A stretch of DNA of 64,000 bases from contig CAADGV010000023.1 in NCBI GenBank assembly GCA_900696645.1, forward strand, positions 62,001 to 126,000. The letters are read 5' to 3'. The position numbers were made by a program, and so were the translations under genes. This document shows positions 61,343-64,000 of the stretch, one piece after another (the stretch's first letter is position 1; each line of letters begins with the position of its first letter). Below the pieces are notes generated by a model. It was not told the DNA's origin. It searched no databases and saw nothing but the letters and a program-made list of their open reading frames with translations. This DNA is from an uncultured Chlorobiota bacterium (lineage in GTDB: Bacteria; Bacteroidota; Ignavibacteria; UBA10030; UBA6906).

Positions 61343-61377
61343 AAAGCAAACAAGCCCCACATGGGGCTTTTTGCTTT
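61343..61377. terminator. Bidirectional terminator of nuo and birA-coaX
   Basis: AAGCCCC (61352-61358) and GGGGCTT (61363-61369) form a 7-bp stem with loop ACAT. AAAGCAAA (61343-61350) and TTTGCTTT (61370-61377) can extend it after a bulged C. The U- and A-rich flanks suit both directions; the last bases overlap the coaX 3' end. Confidence 0.88.
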
Positions 61378-62152
61378 AAGAAGGCCTTTGTTTCACCCGT
61401 TCATGAATCAGTTTGATACCCTCGAGCACAAGTGCCGGCTCGCAGGCATCGATAATGGTTGTGTACTTGCCAATCAATGTTGAGAGGCCTCCTGTTGCCA
61501 CTACTCTGGCATCAATTCCCAATTCCTTCTTGAATCGTTGTATCATTCCTTCTACTGCATCGATCGTGCTGAACATAACTCCCGCCTGAATTGCGGAGCG
61601 CGTGTCTGTGCAGATTGCAGAGGCTGGCGGGTGAAGCTCGATTGAGGGAAGTTGTGCGGTTCTCTTCGAAAGGGCATCGGCCGTTGATTTCACGCCCAGG
61701 GAGATTGCCCCGCCAAGGAAATCGCCATTCTCTGCCACGACGCCATACGTTGTTGCAGTGCCGAAATCAACAATGATGAGCGGCCCGCCGAATTTCTTGT
61801 ACCCGGCAACGGCGCTGCAAATCCTGTCGGACCCGAGGGAGGAGGGATCAGTGTAGCGGATAGTGATGCCAAGGTCCAATGTACTGTTGACGACTACAGG
61901 CTCAATGTTGAGGCGTTCTCTTGCCAAAGTGCTGAAGAGAGAGGTAAGAAATGGAACGACAGAAGATATCCCGAAACCCGTAATGCTGTCCGAAGCGACG
62001 TTGTGTTCTGACAGAAAGGCCCGAATCACACCCCATGTTTCTTCTGTGCTGCGCTGAACCGTGCTGGAAACGCTGAGGCTTCCCGCCTGCTTTTCGCCAT
62101 CGAACAGGGCGCAGCTTATCGTAGAATTTCCGATATCGAGTGCAAGAAGCAT
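61376..62152 (-). CDS. coaX: Type III pantothenate kinase
   Basis: A 258-residue ASKHA-fold kinase phosphorylating pantothenate, the first step to CoA. The phosphate motif LALDIGNSTISCALF at the N-terminus, LGSDRICSAVAGY in the middle and VDFGTATTYGVV are the CoaX signatures. Its start overlaps the birA stop codon by 1 bp, a pairing seen in many bacteria (birA-coaX). Confidence 0.94.
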   Translation of the reverse strand: MLLALDIGNSTISCALFDGEKQAGSLSVSSTVQRSTEETWGVIRAFLSEHNVASDSITGFGISSVVPFLTSLFSTLARERLNIEPVVVNSTLDLGITIRYTDPSSLGSDRICSAVAGYKKFGGPLIIVDFGTATTYGVVAENGDFLGGAISLGVKSTADALSKRTAQLPSIELHPPASAICTDTRSAIQAGVMFSTIDAVEGMIQRFKKELGIDARVVATGGLSTLIGKYTTIIDACEPALVLEGIKLIHERVKQRPS

Positions 62153-62994
62153 CAGGGGTTTGTGACTGCGAACGCGGCAACCGGTTCATTCTTGAGGGCA
62201 GCGATCTGGTCGGCCGCATCTCCCACTATCGTCACATCTCCCGCAAACAACGTTTTTTCTGATCCGTTCGTTTGCAGTACAATTCCCCCATCCTTACTCA
62301 GTCCCTTGACAACGCCATTGATGATGTTGCCCTGTTGGGATACGACAATGGGCTTGTTGAGCATTGTGGAGCGGGTTAGCCATGTGGGAATTGTTGACTC
62401 GAAACCGTTCCGGAGAGAATTCGTATAGGATGATTCAAAAGACGAGAGAATATGTCTGAATAGTTGAACTCTGTCAATTTCCTGACCGGTCTCCAATTTG
62501 AGCGAAGTCGCCTTTTGCATTAAATCCGAAGGGAATTTGGTTTGGTTCACATTGATGCCTAATCCCACCACTACATACTCCAAAATACCCTGTTGAATCG
62601 AGCCTTCGATGAGAATACCGGCCACTTTCCTCTTGCCGATGAGCAAGTCGTTGGGCCACTTGCATTCTACTTTGAGAGCGGTTGCACGCTCAATTGCCTG
62701 CGCAACGGCGACTGCCACATAGAGCGGTAAAAGGTTTACGGCTTCCGGTGAGATTTTTGGTCGAAGAACGATAGAGAATGTAAGATTCTCCTCAGGATTG
62801 GCCTGCCAACTTCTTCCGAGGCGTCCTTTTCCGGCTGTCTGCTCTTCGGCAATAACCACGACACCTTCAGCGGCGCCGATATTTGCAACTGCCTTTGCAC
62901 AGTTGTTTGTTGAATCGATGGACTGAAATGTGAAAATCTTGTTGCCGAACGTCTTCGTTTTCAAGCCCTTGCGAAGTACACGCTCTGTAAACAT
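62152..62994 (-). CDS. birA: Biotin--[acetyl-CoA-carboxylase] ligase, no DNA-binding domain
   Basis: A 280-residue group I biotin ligase. The biotinyl-AMP site is in AGKGRLGRSWQANPEENLTF, and CKWPNDLLIGKRKVAGILIE and VVGLGINVNQ follow. The N-terminal winged helix of E. coli-type BirA is absent, so it does not act as a biotin repressor. The C-terminal SH3-like domain is at about 225-265. Confidence 0.93.
   Translation of the reverse strand: MFTERVLRKGLKTKTFGNKIFTFQSIDSTNNCAKAVANIGAAEGVVVIAEEQTAGKGRLGRSWQANPEENLTFSIVLRPKISPEAVNLLPLYVAVAVAQAIERATALKVECKWPNDLLIGKRKVAGILIEGSIQQGILEYVVVGLGINVNQTKFPSDLMQKATSLKLETGQEIDRVQLFRHILSSFESSYTNSLRNGFESTIPTWLTRSTMLNKPIVVSQQGNIINGVVKGLSKDGGIVLQTNGSEKTLFAGDVTIVGDAADQIAALKNEPVAAFAVTNP

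Positions 62995-64000
<1,006 letters not shown>

Overview
The window is about 64 kb of densely packed bacterial chromosome with moderate GC. It carries one tRNA gene and shows no rRNA, CRISPR array, insertion sequence or prophage. The gene set suggests a member of the Bacteroidota/Chlorobiota/Ignavibacteriota group. Pointers are a GWxTD-domain protein next to an Omp85 barrel, a BatA-type von Willebrand A protein, an 11-gene nuo operon without nuoEFG, and many Gram-negative export signals. The assignment is inferred from gene content alone. Several putative promoters fit a -35/-10 pattern with a 17-bp spacer (upstream of the CBS gene, osmC and nuoA), so canonical sigma-70-like promoters seem to be used.

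Layout. 1-0.9 kb: 3' part of a degenerate sigma-54-activator-like ATPase and its terminator. 0.98-5.4 kb: tightly spaced pyrE, mscS, Nudix hydrolase, a 59-residue Cys-rich protein, HAD phosphatase and pyrimidine-nucleoside phosphorylase. 5.4-6.8 kb: CBS protein with a structured leader, a membrane-anchored 2Fe-2S ferredoxin and a 63-residue protein. 6.8-11.2 kb (minus): BatA-like protein, hflX, suhB. 11.4-18.7 kb: rimO, GWxTD protein, Omp85 protein, rnhB, yraN, cstA. 18.8-20.4 kb: lipoprotein, PuuD-like membrane protein, cupin. 20.8-25.2 kb (minus): alpha/beta hydrolase, NAD-dependent epimerase, two response regulators and a hybrid histidine kinase whose phospho-accepting His is replaced by Gln. 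25.5-28.2 kb: M20 peptidase, tRNA-His, a response regulator and a stand-alone receiver fragment related to it. 28.2-32.2 kb: cobalamin-type radical SAM protein, C39-like cysteine peptidase, ATP-grasp ligase, clpS. 32.4-35.5 kb: hisS and a HAL-family ammonia-lyase. 35.6-41.5 kb: ORF6N protein, NTF2-like protein, pabB-pabC fusion, DUF456 protein, osmC, cupin, galT, msrB. 41.7-50.6 kb: SNF2/SWIM helicase, cobalamin adenosyltransferase, membrane M28 peptidase, orphan DNA methyltransferase, ABC exporter. 50.7-61.3 kb: nuoABCDHIJKLMN. 61.4-63 kb (minus): birA, coaX. 63.4 kb to the end: 5' part of dnaK.

Most notable observations. (1) The tRNA-His lacks the usual G-1 and C73, and the hisS in the same window is of the alphaproteobacterial/eukaryote-like type rather than the usual bacterial type, so the two look like a co-evolved pair. 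(2) The ammonia-lyase has Ala-Cys-Gly where the MIO cofactor normally forms from Ala-Ser-Gly. (3) Several signalling proteins have lost key catalytic residues: an activator ATPase, a histidine kinase, a response regulator lacking the Thr/Ser switch, and a receiver fragment. (4) The nuo operon encodes an 11-subunit complex I without the NADH-oxidising module. (5) A radical SAM/cysteine peptidase/ATP-grasp neighbourhood resembles peptide-modifying or amidoligase loci. All functional statements are from sequence reading; no database search was run.
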